The notes beneath the pieces were generated by a model. The model was not told where the DNA came from. It did not search any database and saw nothing but the letters and a program-made list of their open reading frames with translations. Of a stretch of DNA of 64,000 nt, positions 50,215 to 60,746 are shown in pieces. Every line of letters begins with the position of its first letter. The stretch's first letter is position 1. The stretch is taken from assembly GCA_963920765.1 (NCBI GenBank), contig OY987245.1, forward strand, positions 17,004,727 to 17,068,726, in the 5' to 3' direction. Source of the DNA: Ulota crispa (taxonomy: Eukaryota; Streptophyta; Bryopsida; Orthotrichales; Orthotrichaceae). The translations under genes and the position numbers were made by a program.

Positions 50215-51163
50215 TACGTTTTTTTGTTCAAGGGATAACTTGGGCATACAATTTTCCATTGACATCTCACAAGGGCAACCAATGAAGGCATGATATTCAT
50301 TGGAATATGTCCAAATCAATAATGTACTAAATAAATACATTATTGTATTGAGTAAACAAAAGGAAAAATTCCATGGACACCAATCCCTTAACTCGTAAGC
50401 ATCTTGCTAAGAAAATTCAGCTTACCTCCAACATGAAATCTTCAACACATTCTCTAAGTTTTTGGAAAGTTGAACAACTAATCACATAATCCAAACCGGT
50501 CATTCTATATCCAACTATAAATCAAATTTTTTAAACCAATTTGATTTCAAATCCAAGTAAATCTGCAAAATCTTCACCATTGAGAATCTCATGTTTTCCA
50601 ATTTGGGCAACAGTTCAAAATATGGATTTTGGACTTTCATGTAATAATTTCTCAAAAAAAAGGTTTACCTAATAGCTAATCCCATGAGATTGTGTCTAGC
50701 TATACTTGACAAAAAAAAAAAACTCCACAAATGGAAAAAAAAAAACTCCAAAAGATATGGTCACTCAAAGTAGCTAGATTCCACTTGCTCCTTATTTTAG
50801 AGCATTAAAAACCTTGCCCAAATCAAGAAAAAAAAAAGTGACACATCACCAAACTTCTCCCTTGTACAATGCAAGACATGAGAGCACCCATCCCATCCGC
50901 TCTCTAAGCCGCTCCCTTAGTTTTCCAAAAGACATTCTTCTCCTAATTGTTGAAAACATAGAATATTTTCCATATTCCATGTAGAATCTAGAGCAAAGGA
51001 GGCACTTCAAGGAACAAGCCAATCAAAAAAAAATCTTGAACTAGCAACTCCATTTCGACTTGAGCGGCAGACCAAAATTTGAGCTAAAAATACCTCTTTT
51101 GTATACTTTCACACCTACAAGCACTCCCTTTGGCCATATTGGGCTCTTTGGTCCTTTAGGGGT
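50215..51163. mobile_element. AT-rich DNA ending in one terminus of a TTAA-flanked element
   Basis: GGGCTCTTTGGTCCTTTAGG plus GGTTAA at about 51140-51165 is the complement of the terminus at 63153 (TTAACCCCTAAAGGACCAAG, then GAGCCCA). The opposite end was not found, so the left boundary is unknown. Only the right few hundred bases are likely to be element. Confidence 0.5.
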
Positions 51164-51435
51164 TAAAGTTTGCAATATTTTCATAGATACCCTTGTTTTT
51201 TCAGAAATATCACAAATACCCTTGGACCAAAAAAGTTAGGCATTTGTTTTGTTATGCATGTCACTTCTTTCTCCTTTTATGCATATAAGACTTCTTTCTT
51301 GTGATGCATGCACATAGGAAAAAGGGAAGTGGCATGCCCAACAAAGCAAATCCCTAAACTTTTTGGTCCGAGGATATTTGTGATACTCTGAAAAAGCAAG
51401 TTGCAAACTTCAGGGGTATCCATGAAATCTTCCTT
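51164..51435. mobile_element. Fold-back element, 'GGAAGATTTCATGGATACCC' family
   Basis: The left arm is AAGTTTGCAATATTTTCATAGATACCCTTG, with AAAAAGTTAGGCATTTGTTTTG. The right arm carries the complements (CAAATCCCTAAACTTTTTGG, GTATCCATGAAATCTTCC). It abuts the TTAA terminus at its left. Confidence 0.8.
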
Positions 51436-51840
51436 ATTTTAAACTAGGGATAATTTGATAAATGTTAGTGTTTTGTGTATTTTGATGAATACCCTTAATT
51501 TTTAGGAAGTTGTGAGAAAATCCTTGTAGAGGTCCAAAGAGGGGACAATGACCAATCTAGAACTCCAATTTGTCACAAAACAAGTTATTTGGGTGTGTAC
51601 ATCACAACATGGTTCCCGTGGAAGATTTACTTGGGCCTCACTAAATACCACAAAACAAGCAATAAGTGCTCAAAGAATGCAATTTTGACCAACATAATGA
51701 ACACATGCCAATACCAACTAACAACAAACTAAAAGAACTCAACAACACAAAGACCAAGGATGTGACTGCTAACACTGCAAGCACATCATTCCTTGAGCTC
51801 TTTGCAACCACAACATTCTCAAACGTATCCTTGGAATTTC

Positions 51841-51975
51841 TACAAAATCAAGGATATTCCTCAAAATATTGCACAGTGCAAGGGTACATACCAAGTTTTC
51901 CCTTAAATTCAAGGATATTCCTCAAAATATTGCACAGTGCAAGGGTACATACCAAGTTTTTCCTTAAATTACATA
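51841..51975. repeat. ~60-bp tandem duplication
   Basis: CAAGGATATTCCTCAAAATATTGCACAGTGCAAGGGTACATACCAAGTTTTxCCTTAAATT occurs twice, at about 51850 and 51910, nearly identical. No coding meaning is evident. Confidence 0.85.
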
Positions 51976-52039
51976 CATCAAGCATTTCATCCTCCATTAT
52001 GGGGACAGACAGTCACTACAATCTTGCAACCAATAGGGG

Positions 52040-52670
52040 GCTTCAAGCATAAAATCTGGTCTTTGATCTTCTTTGATCTTCTCCGCTCACTAGTGAATTG
52101 TTTTTGTTCCCTCGCACACGCAAAGTCTAAGACATCCGTGAGTTTGCGGAAGTTTGTACAAGAGAGGTTTTGGGGTTTGAGGACTCACATGAATGAACTC
52201 CAAGAAGCCACAAAGATGAGTTTTTGAAGTTCACTCCTCACGTGAATCACGTTAGGAGTGAAGTCCAGAGGTGAGTCACCTTACAGTTCACCAATGAATT
52301 CACAAAGGTGAATCATAACGTGAGTCACCTACAAAAGTTGATGTTTGAAGCCCCCTAATAAGGGGTTCAAACATAAAATTTGACTTACAAATTTCTCACC
52401 TCACAAAATCCCCACTCACTAGTGAATTATTTTTCTTCACTTGCACATCCAAAGTCTAACACACCCGTTTGAGCATATGAGCCACCAAAGAGGATGCGCC
52501 GCACAAAAATAAGTTTCTGAAGTTTACTCCTAACATGAATCACATTAAGAGTGAATTCTAGAGGTGACTCACCTTATTGTTCACTAGTGTATTCACCAAG
52601 GTGAATTGCACTGCAAGTCATTCACCAAGGTGAATTGCACTGCAAGTCACCTGAAAAAGTTGATGTTTGA
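52040..52670. repeat. Tandem duplication of a ~310-bp unit
   Basis: Two units run from AAxCATAAAATxTG (52048 and 52370) to AAAGTTGATGTTTGAA (52335 and 52656). They share CACTAGTGAATT, GCAAAGTCTAA-type blocks and GTGAAT(C)-rich motifs. The second has an extra 33-bp duplication (TCACCAAGGTGAATTGCACT). Confidence 0.8.
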
Positions 52671-53158
52671 AACCCAAATTTTATACTAAATTCTAGATTT
52701 GCCAAATAGACCAAGGGAGCTGCAAATGAAAGCACTTGAGCTGCTATGAATTCAAAAGCATACACGCACAACCAGAGAAGTGATAAACAAGTTTTGAACT
52801 GCAAAAATAATACATGCAGCAGATCATAATACTCAAAACAAGGGCTGAACCAACGTAAAGACAGATCAAAGGTATATTTGTGCCAAACATTCATCAAATT
52901 TACAACTGTGGCACTGTCAGACCAAAGCCAGAAGAATGTATAATACAGCACAACAAAGTAATATCAGGCAACAAATAGCAATGCTCCTGACCTTCCGCAA
53001 AACAGTAAACTAGTAAACACTCTACCTACCTTATTCCCATAGTGAAGCTGACCGAGGTTTATTGCCGAAACAACAAGTGTGAAGGAGCCTATACTTACCA
53101 CTGAAATTATACATAAAAGTCTCACCAGCGTTGTGTTTCTAGCACGTTGGCACAAAAG
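52671..53158. other. Intergenic, no supported feature
   Basis: Lies beyond the minisatellite on the 3' side of the chitinase-like gene. It may include that gene's distal 3' UTR. Confidence 0.4.
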
Positions 53159-53465
53159 TGACAAAAGCCCTCCAAACACACGGACTTCGGTTACAAAAAC
53201 CCTCGAACACACGGTCTTGGGTTACAAAACTCCTCCAACACACGGTCTTTGGTTATAAAGCCCTCCAACACACGGTCTTCGGTTATAAAGCCCTCCAACA
53301 CACGGTCTTCGGTTATAAAGCCCTCCAACACACGGTCTTCGGTTATAAAGCCCTCCAACACACGGTCTTCGGTTATAAAGCCCTCCAACACACGGTCTTC
53401 GGTTATAAAGCCCTCCAACACACGGTCTTCGGTTATAAAGCCCTCCAACACACGGTCTTAGGTAT
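53159..53465. repeat. 30-bp minisatellite in the 3' UTR position of the chitinase-like gene
   Basis: Ten units of TATAAAGCCCTCCAACACAC plus GGTCTTCGGT. The seven copies nearest the gene are almost perfect and the first three are degenerate. Because 30 is a multiple of three, both strands stay open (repeats VIKPSNTRSS and LEGFITEDRV), but this is not a gene. The array stops about 5-10 bp from the stop codon at 53471-53473. Confidence 0.95.
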
Positions 53466-53470
53466 AGATT

Positions 53471-55812
53471 TTAGAGTGATGCATATGCCAGGGGAATCAC
53501 ACCTTGCAGACCACACCCCAGATTCTGGCCCGGATCCTGAACACCGAAGTAACCTTGGAGGAAGTACAAGTAGTGCGAGATGCGAGACTGCATACGTGGA
53601 TCATCGCCATGGCCGCACTCCTCATCACCGGTCTTGATGTTGATGGTTAACCCAAACCCGGGCTTGCGTTCAGCAAGCGTGTCTACTGTCGATGGCGTCC
53701 ATTTGTTGATCATGATCTGGTGTGGCGATGGCCTGGTCTTTGCTGGTGTCATCCAGTACCAAATGGCTGCCTGCCAGGCTACAGTCTCGTTCTGAGACAG
53801 AATCTCCGGATGTTTCAACAAATCCTGCTTCACAGCCACCCCGGTGGGTCCATAGTTGTAGTTCCTGCAACAATTTCACGACATGAGCATCGTCCCTTAC
53901 ATTACTGTGCTTGGTTATGCATAAAAAATAAAAATAAAATCTGATCCACAGAAAAACAACCCTCAAATAGTCAAATCATATTATGGGTATAAAGTAGGAG
54001 GCTCTAATTCGGAGCAGGCTCTAAAATGGAGCACCTCCTCAAATGTACTCCATTTGTACATGTTGTTTTTCATAGCCCTTCATCAATGTACACTGGATGT
54101 ACATTTGAGGAGGTGCTCCATTTTAGAGCCCTATGGCCTTTCCATTTCAAAATTTTGTAACTAATTCCACAAAGCACCAAAAATTATGAAATAATTTGAA
54201 TTAGATGCCAATTCTTCTTGTCTTTCAAAGAAAATTTACTGAAAAAGATTTCAAGAAGATTCAACTACCCAAAATTCAGTTTCAGCCCTTAGATGCTCCA
54301 TTTGTGAGCCTTCTACCTTAGTGAAAGATTCAATAGAAACGTACCAGTACAGAGGGAAGGCTCCACGTCCATAATATCCAGCGCCTGCTGCACAAGGGTA
54401 CGTCAAATCGCCAGTCTTGCAGTAATCCTTTTCAGGTGCAAGCTCTTGGTTGTAGCAGAGTCCCCATGCGTAAGGACCGTCCTTGGCTCCACTCCATCCA
54501 CCTGCAAATACATCACATTCACAATCATCCTTTACAAATCCATATTTACCCACATTGGATGTTTCTCCAGAATTCCACAGTCCTGAGGCCTAAACTGCAG
54601 CACGAATGTCCTGTTAGGGTTTCGAGCCACCACCTTCAGAAATTATGGTAAGGTAGGAGGTTCTAAATATGTGCAGTCTCTAAAATGGTGCACCTCAAAT
54701 GTACTCCGTTTGTACATGTTGTTTTTTCATATCTCTTCAGTAATGTACATGAAATGTACACTTGAGGAGGAGCACCATTTTAGAGCCCTATGCCATTTCA
54801 ACTTCAAAACTTCATAACTAATTCTACAAAGCTTCAAAAAATATGAAACTTCGGTTAGATACCAATTCCTCTTGTCTTTCAAGGAAAAATTTACTGAAAA
54901 ATATCTCAAGAAGTTTCATCTCCCCCAAAATTCAATTTCAGCCCTTAGATGGTCCATTCATGAGCCTCCTACCTTACATTCTTATCATACAACGAACACA
55001 CATTATGTGTCACTTCAGAAATTCATAACTAAAGAATCTGAACCATACTAATAGTGATATGTTAGAAACCTCTTGCAAGAACCACAACACATGGTTGCAA
55101 GACAGAGAGTGTTCACAGAAGCGAGCTACAGTCAGAAAAAAGCGTGGTAAAAGATGAAGGGAAGATTTCATGGATACCCCTGCTTTTTTAGAAACATCAC
55201 AAGTACCCTAGGACCCAAAAAAGTTAGGCTCTTGTTTTGTTGTGCATGTCACTTCAATCCCATCGTCCTTTGTGTGCACGCATTACAAGAAAGAAGTAGT
55301 GTGCACACAAAGGGAAAAGGAAGGAAGTGATATGCTCAACAAAACAAACGCCTAAAAATTTTGGGTGAAATTTCTGAAAAAGCAGAGATACGTATGAAAA
55401 CATTGCAAACTTCAGGGGTAGGTATCCATGAAATTTTCCCAAAGATGAATGGCATGGCATGGCATGTGCGCTTACATGAGGTCTCGTGGGCCACGTGGGC
55501 GAAGAAAGCAGCGAGCTCTCGTTTCTGCATATCATCGCCACCGACGGAGCCGAAGCCGTCCTTCTGGTAGAGCTTGGCTGCAGCGATGAAGCCGTCGTAG
55601 CTCCAGAAGCTCTGCGCGTGCGCCACGCGGTCGTTGCGGTGGTTGAACATGCCCTCGAACATGTCCGCCGTGAACAGCTCTTCCACCGTCTGGTTGCACC
55701 CCTTCTCCTTGAAGTCCTTCTGGCACACCAACGCTTGGCTGCTCTGCACGCACATGCCCATCACCACCACCACCACCACCGCCATCGCCATAGCTGATCC
55801 CTTCTTCGCCAT
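53471..55812 (-). CDS. Secreted GH19 chitinase-like protein (CTL type) with both catalytic glutamates
   Basis: Exons 55476-55812, 54345-54501 and 53471-53864 join in frame to 295 aa. Residues 1-27 form a signal peptide with a VVVVVV core. The mature part begins LVCQKDFKEKGCNQTVEELF, with no chitin-binding module. GH19 motifs follow: HVAHETSCGWSG (Glu110), WGLCYNQE (Glu132), YYGRGAFPLYWNYNYGPTG, WQAAIWYWMTP and SHYLYFLQGYFGV. The order and the AFPLYWN motif (PIQLSHN in active class I/II chitinases) place it with the plant CTL group, of which Arabidopsis CTL1 acts in cellulose assembly and cell-wall growth. As I recall, CTL1 has lost the first acid (SKTSCG). Here the pair is present at the family's 22-residue spacing. 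Introns 1 and 2 hold three miniature elements; a 30-bp minisatellite follows the stop. The protein is probably apoplastic; activity on chitin is uncertain. Confidence 0.92.
53990..54320. mobile_element. Miniature inverted-repeat element, TAAGGTAGGA family, in intron 2 of the chitinase-like gene
   Basis: The ends TAAAGTAGGAGGCTCT and GTGAGCCTTCTACCTTA are inverted repeats. An internal hairpin is formed by CTAAAATGGAGCACCTCCTC and GAGGAGGTGCTCCATTTTAG. About 330 bp, alignable end to end with 54649-54976. Confidence 0.88.
54649..54976. mobile_element. Miniature inverted-repeat element, TAAGGTAGGA family, in intron 1 of the chitinase-like gene
   Basis: The ends TAAGGTAGGAGGTTCT and ATGAGCCTCCTACCTTA are inverted repeats. 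It has the same internal hairpin and the same TACCAATTCCTCTTGTCTTTC block as the intron-2 copy, in the same orientation. Confidence 0.88.
55159..55440. mobile_element. Fold-back element, 'GGAAGATTTCATGGATACCC' family, in intron 1 of the chitinase-like gene
   Basis: The ends GGGAAGATTTCATGGATACC and GGTATCCATGAAATTTTCCC are inverted repeats. AAAAAGTTAGGCTCTTGTTT pairs with AACAAACGCCTAAAAATTTT, and a central hairpin surrounds CTTTGTGTGCACGC / TGTGCACACAAAG. About 280 bp, lying 36 bp inside the exon-1 donor. Confidence 0.87.
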
Positions 55813-56375
55813 AGCTGCAACCCACCGAGCTTCTTCTTCTTCGATCTTCTCTCAGTTCTGCTCTTCTCAGAGAAGTGCTAGAAGTAGAAGACACCTCAAG
55901 AATGATGCTAAGGGAGGTGCAATCATGGAAAGCCGGTGGACTGATTGCTGTGAGAGTGCAGCTGCTGTAGTAGTGCTGTCATGAATGTCACTCCTTTCAG
56001 TCCTTTTGTTGGGCGTCAGGCTTGGGGTGGGCCGGGTTTGTAATAATACACATCCTTCCCCCTCCCCAAGGAAGCAAAACCCGTCAGGCCGTCACCCCTA
56101 TGGTACGTGACGCTCCCCCCTCTGTTCCCAGAGTTCCCACCCTCTGTAGTTACTCATGACATCTGTAAGTTCTACTTGGTAGTTGGTACCTTCGGTTCTG
56201 TGCTTACGATACCGATGTATTGAAGGCTGCAGGTGTCTGTCTGTCAGTGGGAAGCGCTGGTTGTCTTGCAAAATACAAAATTTCATTGTCATCCGCTTTT
56301 GAAAAAAAGAAGGTGTTTGGTGACTTTGGTTTGGACGGTTAGTGAATTAATTAGGTATTGCAATCTTGTATAATA
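55813..56375. other. Promoter-side flank of the chitinase-like gene
   Basis: Upstream of the start codon at 55812. Small open frames on both strands were seen, but no supported gene or repeat. Confidence 0.45.
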
Positions 56376-56646
56376 CAACATATTCATTAAAATGGGAGAT
56401 TGGGCACCTCCCAAAATAATCAAAGGAGATAAAAAATTCAATTTTAGGTTAGTTTTGAAAGGTTTTATTGCAATTTAGGTCAAGTTGACCTAAATTACAA
56501 TAAAATCTCCTAATTTTAGGTAAAATTTGAAAAAATTTATGTCAATTCAGCTCAAATCGAGTTGAACTGACATAAAATCTTTGGCCACTTTCTTTTACAT
56601 TACCTCTTATTTCAATGGAAAACTCCCATTTTAATGAATATGAGGT
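56376..56646. mobile_element. Miniature inverted-repeat element (CAACATATTCATTAAAA family)
   Basis: The ends ATATTCATTAAAATGGGAGA and ACTCCCATTTTAATGAATAT are inverted repeats. The interior pairs AATTTAGGTCAAGTTGACCTAAATT around 56470-56510, with a further GTCAATTCAGCTC / GAGTTGAACTGAC hairpin. Related to 58659-58917. Confidence 0.82.
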
Positions 56647-57519
56647 TTATTCTGTCAAAGGTATCTGAATGAGTATACAGGGTGGAAGGAAAAAGGTTGC
56701 AAACCTTGGTAGTAAGGTAGGTAGCTCAAAAAGCAACACTTTGAGGGTTGATTTGTCTTTTCATGGGCATTTTGAGACAAGAAGATATTTTGTGTAATTT
56801 TTAGACAAAGAGAAATGGATGCCAAGTGTGATACAATTATTTTCATATTTTTTGAAGCATTATTGAATCGTTGATGAATTTTCAAAGTTTTTTTGTAGAA
56901 GGTACCTATTGGTGATTCTAGGTCTCCATTAAACATTTCCCTTGCAACTTATAAGGAGATGAGATGAAATTAAGGAGTGTGTTTGGTTCTTGCAATAGAA
57001 TAAACCTTTTCTTTTATGACTAAGGATTAAGGAGGGTCCATTCAAAAATCACCTCATATCCATTCTTGAGCTACCCATGGGACGCTTTATCTACAAGGGG
57101 ACGCAATTTGAGCTACCTACCTTGGTCAACAACGCCCAATACCCAACTTATAGGGGGGCCGATTTCCAATCTCACCACAAATAGGTGTTTTAGAATGTGG
57201 TCTTTTGACTTTTTCAAGGTTGGGATCACCCAAATCATGTCGCATGTTTCAAAGTGAAGGAGGAAATAATAATTAGAAAATAGTTTGGCTATTATTTGAA
57301 TTGCATGAGACTAGACATTGGCCATGGGCTCAAAACATTAATTTGACTACCAAATATTATGTTATAGTAATTTTATGCAAATAAAATTAAGAAAAATTTG
57401 TAATCCCAATGTTCTTATTCTCTTACATGGGAAAAACATTTGTTCCCTCAAACTCTTTACAATTTGTTGCAAAATTGCTTAAGTTATTAGGTATGTGTGC
57501 TTCCACCGTACCCCTAAAA
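56647..57519. other. AT-rich DNA, no supported gene
   Basis: A ~50-bp stretch near 56658-56708 (GTATCTGAATGAGTATACAG, then GGTGGAAGG) recurs in related form at about 57828-57876. No coding support. Confidence 0.4.
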
Positions 57520-57824
57520 TTTTACAATATTAGTACAAAATGATTTTGGTTTTCAGAACTTGCATAAATATCCCTGGGTTATAACATTTAAATGTTTGTT
57601 CTATTGTGTTAGCCATGCCACTTCCTTCATGGCCTATGCTCAAGTGTGAAGTACAACAAAATGAGAAAAAAATAATGTACGCACAAAGGGAGAAGAAAAT
57701 GGTGTGCACAATAAAAAAAAATGCCTAAAATCTATGATTTGAGAATATTTGTACAATTTCTGAAAAACTAGGGACATCTATATGAATATTGCAAATTTTA
57801 GGGATATCCACCAAATTTTCCCTT
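57520..57824. mobile_element. Degenerate fold-back element, 'GGAAGATTTCATGGATACCC' family
   Basis: The right arm GAATATTTGTACAATTTCTG, then GCAAATTTTAGGGATATCCACCAAATTTTCCC, and the central GCACAAAGGGAGAAG block match the copies at 51164 and 55159. The left arm is more diverged. Confidence 0.65.
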
Positions 57825-58658
57825 TAAAGGTGTCTGAATGATTGTACGTGGTGGAAGGGAAGTTGGAGGTTGCAAAAGACAGTAACCTTGCTTGTAGAAC
57901 CCCACAGGGCTACAAGTTTGCTCACAGGAGAGAAGGGAAGCCTAGGCAGTTTGTCGGTGGTCGGAGTTGGATCAAGCAATCAGGTCACAAAATCTTTCAG
58001 GACACAAATAAAAAGTTGAACAAGAAAATACTCAATTTTTTTATTATCCCTTAAATGCCAATGCAGACATTTTCTGTCCAATGGATGGCAAAAACAAACA
58101 ATTCGTAGGATGGAAACAATCCGTTTTTCATCTTTTTCTTTTAAAAATGTAATCATGTGGATATGGTCCATCATGAAAAGCAAAAATTAACCTCATTGAA
58201 TGTACTCATATTTTTTAATAATGTAAATTGTGAGAGGATTCACAAACATAATGTTGAGTTCTATGTTGCTCTTCTTGCAATTTTCATGAGGGTAGCATGC
58301 AATGTTGATTTATGTAAATTTTGGAAACAAGAATTAAAATGTGCGGGCACTTGCCACATAATTGTAGCTTCACCCACTACAATTAGCCCAACATTTAAGG
58401 TTTGAGTTATTCTCCAAATGCCACTCCATTGAATACCTTCACCAATGTTTGGGGAGAAGTTTCTAGTTTCATCCTCTAAAATATGACCTTTCTCATTTTC
58501 AACCAATTTTTATAAACATTGATTGTTTTCTCAAATTTTCATATTTCCAATATTTTTATATACTATGATTAAATGTTTGAAAAAATTGGCTAATTTTTTA
58601 TTACATAGTTTCAAGTTTCAACCAATATTTTTGCAATTTCAGCCAATTGATAATACTA
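57825..58658. other. AT-rich DNA, no supported gene
   Basis: Short frames at 57842-58054 and 58157-58405 have no recognisable domain or splice context. Not called. Confidence 0.4.
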
Positions 58659-58917
58659 ACATCATATTTGTTATAATGAGAGAATGGGAACCTCTCAAAA
58701 TATACATCACAATGAGAGTTTTTAGCTCAAATCGAGCTAAATTGACATAAAACCTTTCAATTTTAAGTCAAATTTGAAAAGTTTTATGTCAATTCAGCTC
58801 AATTGACCTAAAACTTTTCATCAAATTGCCCTAAAACTTTTTAATTTCAAGTTGTATTTCCTTTAAATTACCTCTCATTTCTCTGAAAAACTCTCACTAT
58901 AATAAATATGGTGTTAT
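58659..58917. mobile_element. Miniature inverted-repeat element (CAACATATTCATTAAAA family)
   Basis: The ends AACATCATATTTGTTATAATGAGAG and CTCTCACTATAATAAATATGGTGTT are inverted repeats. The interior contains AGCTCAAATCGAGCTAAATTGACATAAAAC and related pairs, shared in type with 56376-56646. Confidence 0.75.
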
Positions 58918-60345
58918 ACACTAAATGCCGGTTCTCCTAGGACCTTGGGCTTCACCCATGCAAATGAAAGCACTCAGTATGCAAAAAGATGGACCTATGA
59001 GCCAACATTGTCTGACATCACTTGTAAATTGTGATGTCTTTTAGCGGGGTGACTTACCTTCCAAACAAAATTAAAGGGATTACGCCACTTGTCACTTACG
59101 GATGTTTGTAAGTAAACCATAATTTTGTGTAGTCATCTGCACTTCAACTCTCGTGTTGTGTTATAAAGAGAATGAATACCGAGGGGCGCTATTTTCGACG
59201 CAATTTTTTGTGTGAAGGAGATTTAAATTTAGCAATAATGTCATGTTTAACTAGTTCTGGAATATTCATGTGATTATGTATTTTATATGTAATTATGAAT
59301 TATGCAAAACATTGAGAGATGCTTTGATTTTTAGACAAAAGTAAGGTAAAATATTGGAAGATTTGCTGATGATTTGCATTTGTCTCCAAAGTTCCTTTCC
59401 TGGATTGTGTAAGTCAAGGGCCGTAGATAGTCCATACTGAGTTCAATATATAGTAATAGCATTTTGTAATAATTTAAACCACAATCAATTCCTTTGAATT
59501 ATATGTTAGAAGTTTTTTGTGTGCTCTGTAGTCAATTGATGGACATATACTAAACTTTAATAATTAATGCCAAAATAAATTTACAATTAAATGTTGCAAT
59601 TATGCTATTTTAGTAAGGAGTAATATTTTTTGTAGTTCTAAACTTCCCAAATTTTTATCGCATTGTATCAATTTGGATCATTATCATAGTGTAATTTTCA
59701 ACTAATCAAATAATATTTAGGCCACTAAAATTTCACTAATTCTATGGATGGTGAGTGGATATGGACTTTTGGGCACTTCCAATCACATTTTGAAGCACGT
59801 GAGTAGTATATGTTACATAACATTGATCACATAATGCATAGGTTACACAATCAATCTTGGTTAAATGTGTTTAGTTTCTTACATTTGATGGTATTTGCAA
59901 CACTTTTGGATTTAATTTCTTCTTAGAAATACTTGATGTTATTTGTTAAGAAGGTTGGCATTCTAATGAGTTTACTTTCTCCCTTTTACCATCTTAAGTG
60001 AAAATTATGATATGTTATATAGTAAAATTGTATACATTTTTTATTTACTAAACAACATGATTTTATTGAAAATGAAGTTGTTTAAATACCTATCTAACTA
60101 TCCATAACATAATAAATGATAGTTTTATAAGCTTCTTACTTTTTTTCCAAACATTAATATGAGTTAGATCTAACCATAAGGTCTCATGGATCTACCTTTA
60201 ACAATTTCTACAAAGAGCTTTGAAGATTCAAATGTATAGATAAAATATTATAAAATTATGAAGAATTCATAAGGCAAGTTGTTTTTCTCATCTTTTGGCT
60301 TCAATAGCAAATTTCTATACAGTATTTTTTTAAAACATTCCACAT
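58918..60345. other. AT-rich intergenic DNA, no supported feature
   Basis: No open frame with coding character, RNA gene or clear repeat was seen. Confidence 0.4.
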
Positions 60346-60746
60346 ACTATACGTTGAGAGCAAATTTGGCATAAAATAATTACCCAAAATTCAGCACAAT
60401 TATTTTGTAAATTATTCTCCAAAAATGCCCAATGTCAAATTAATTTTTTCTTGAATTGCCTAATATTGTAAAAGTCATTCAGCCTAACTAATTTTGGAAG
60501 GTCAAGGCTAATTCTAGGAGGGCACAATCTATGGCAAACTTTGTACCAAGGCCTAATTTTGGAAAGTCAAAGATTCTTTTTGGAATGCTGGATTTTACTA
60601 TAAATAAATAGTTGATTGCCCATATAGTTTTTTTTTTTTGAAAACCCCTAATCCTCAACTAATTACTAAACTTGATGCCGAATCAAAATTTCTCAAAAAA
60701 TAGTTAATTTGGCACTTGACAATCAAATCTGCTCTCAACCTACAAT
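60346..60746. mobile_element. Inverted-repeat element, TAGGTTGAGAGCAGATTTG family, short copy
   Basis: The ends ACGTTGAGAGCAAATTTGGC and CAAATCTGCTCTCAACCTAC are inverted repeats. The body aligns with 48976-49600 but lacks about 230 bp of that copy's middle (roughly 49120-49350). Confidence 0.82.

Noticed and set aside
52622-52951. Hydrophobic 109-codon minus-strand frame resembling membrane segments
   Set aside because: AT-rich non-coding DNA often gives such frames; there is no start context, splice partner or recognisable family.
53158-53637. Plus- and minus-strand frames with 10-residue repeats
   Set aside because: They are produced by the 30-bp minisatellite; the plus-strand frame also runs antisense through the last chitinase-like exon.
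55532-55894. 120-codon minus-strand frame at the chitinase-like start
   Set aside because: It is the shifted shadow of the real first exon, whose frame has the signal peptide and GH19 motifs.
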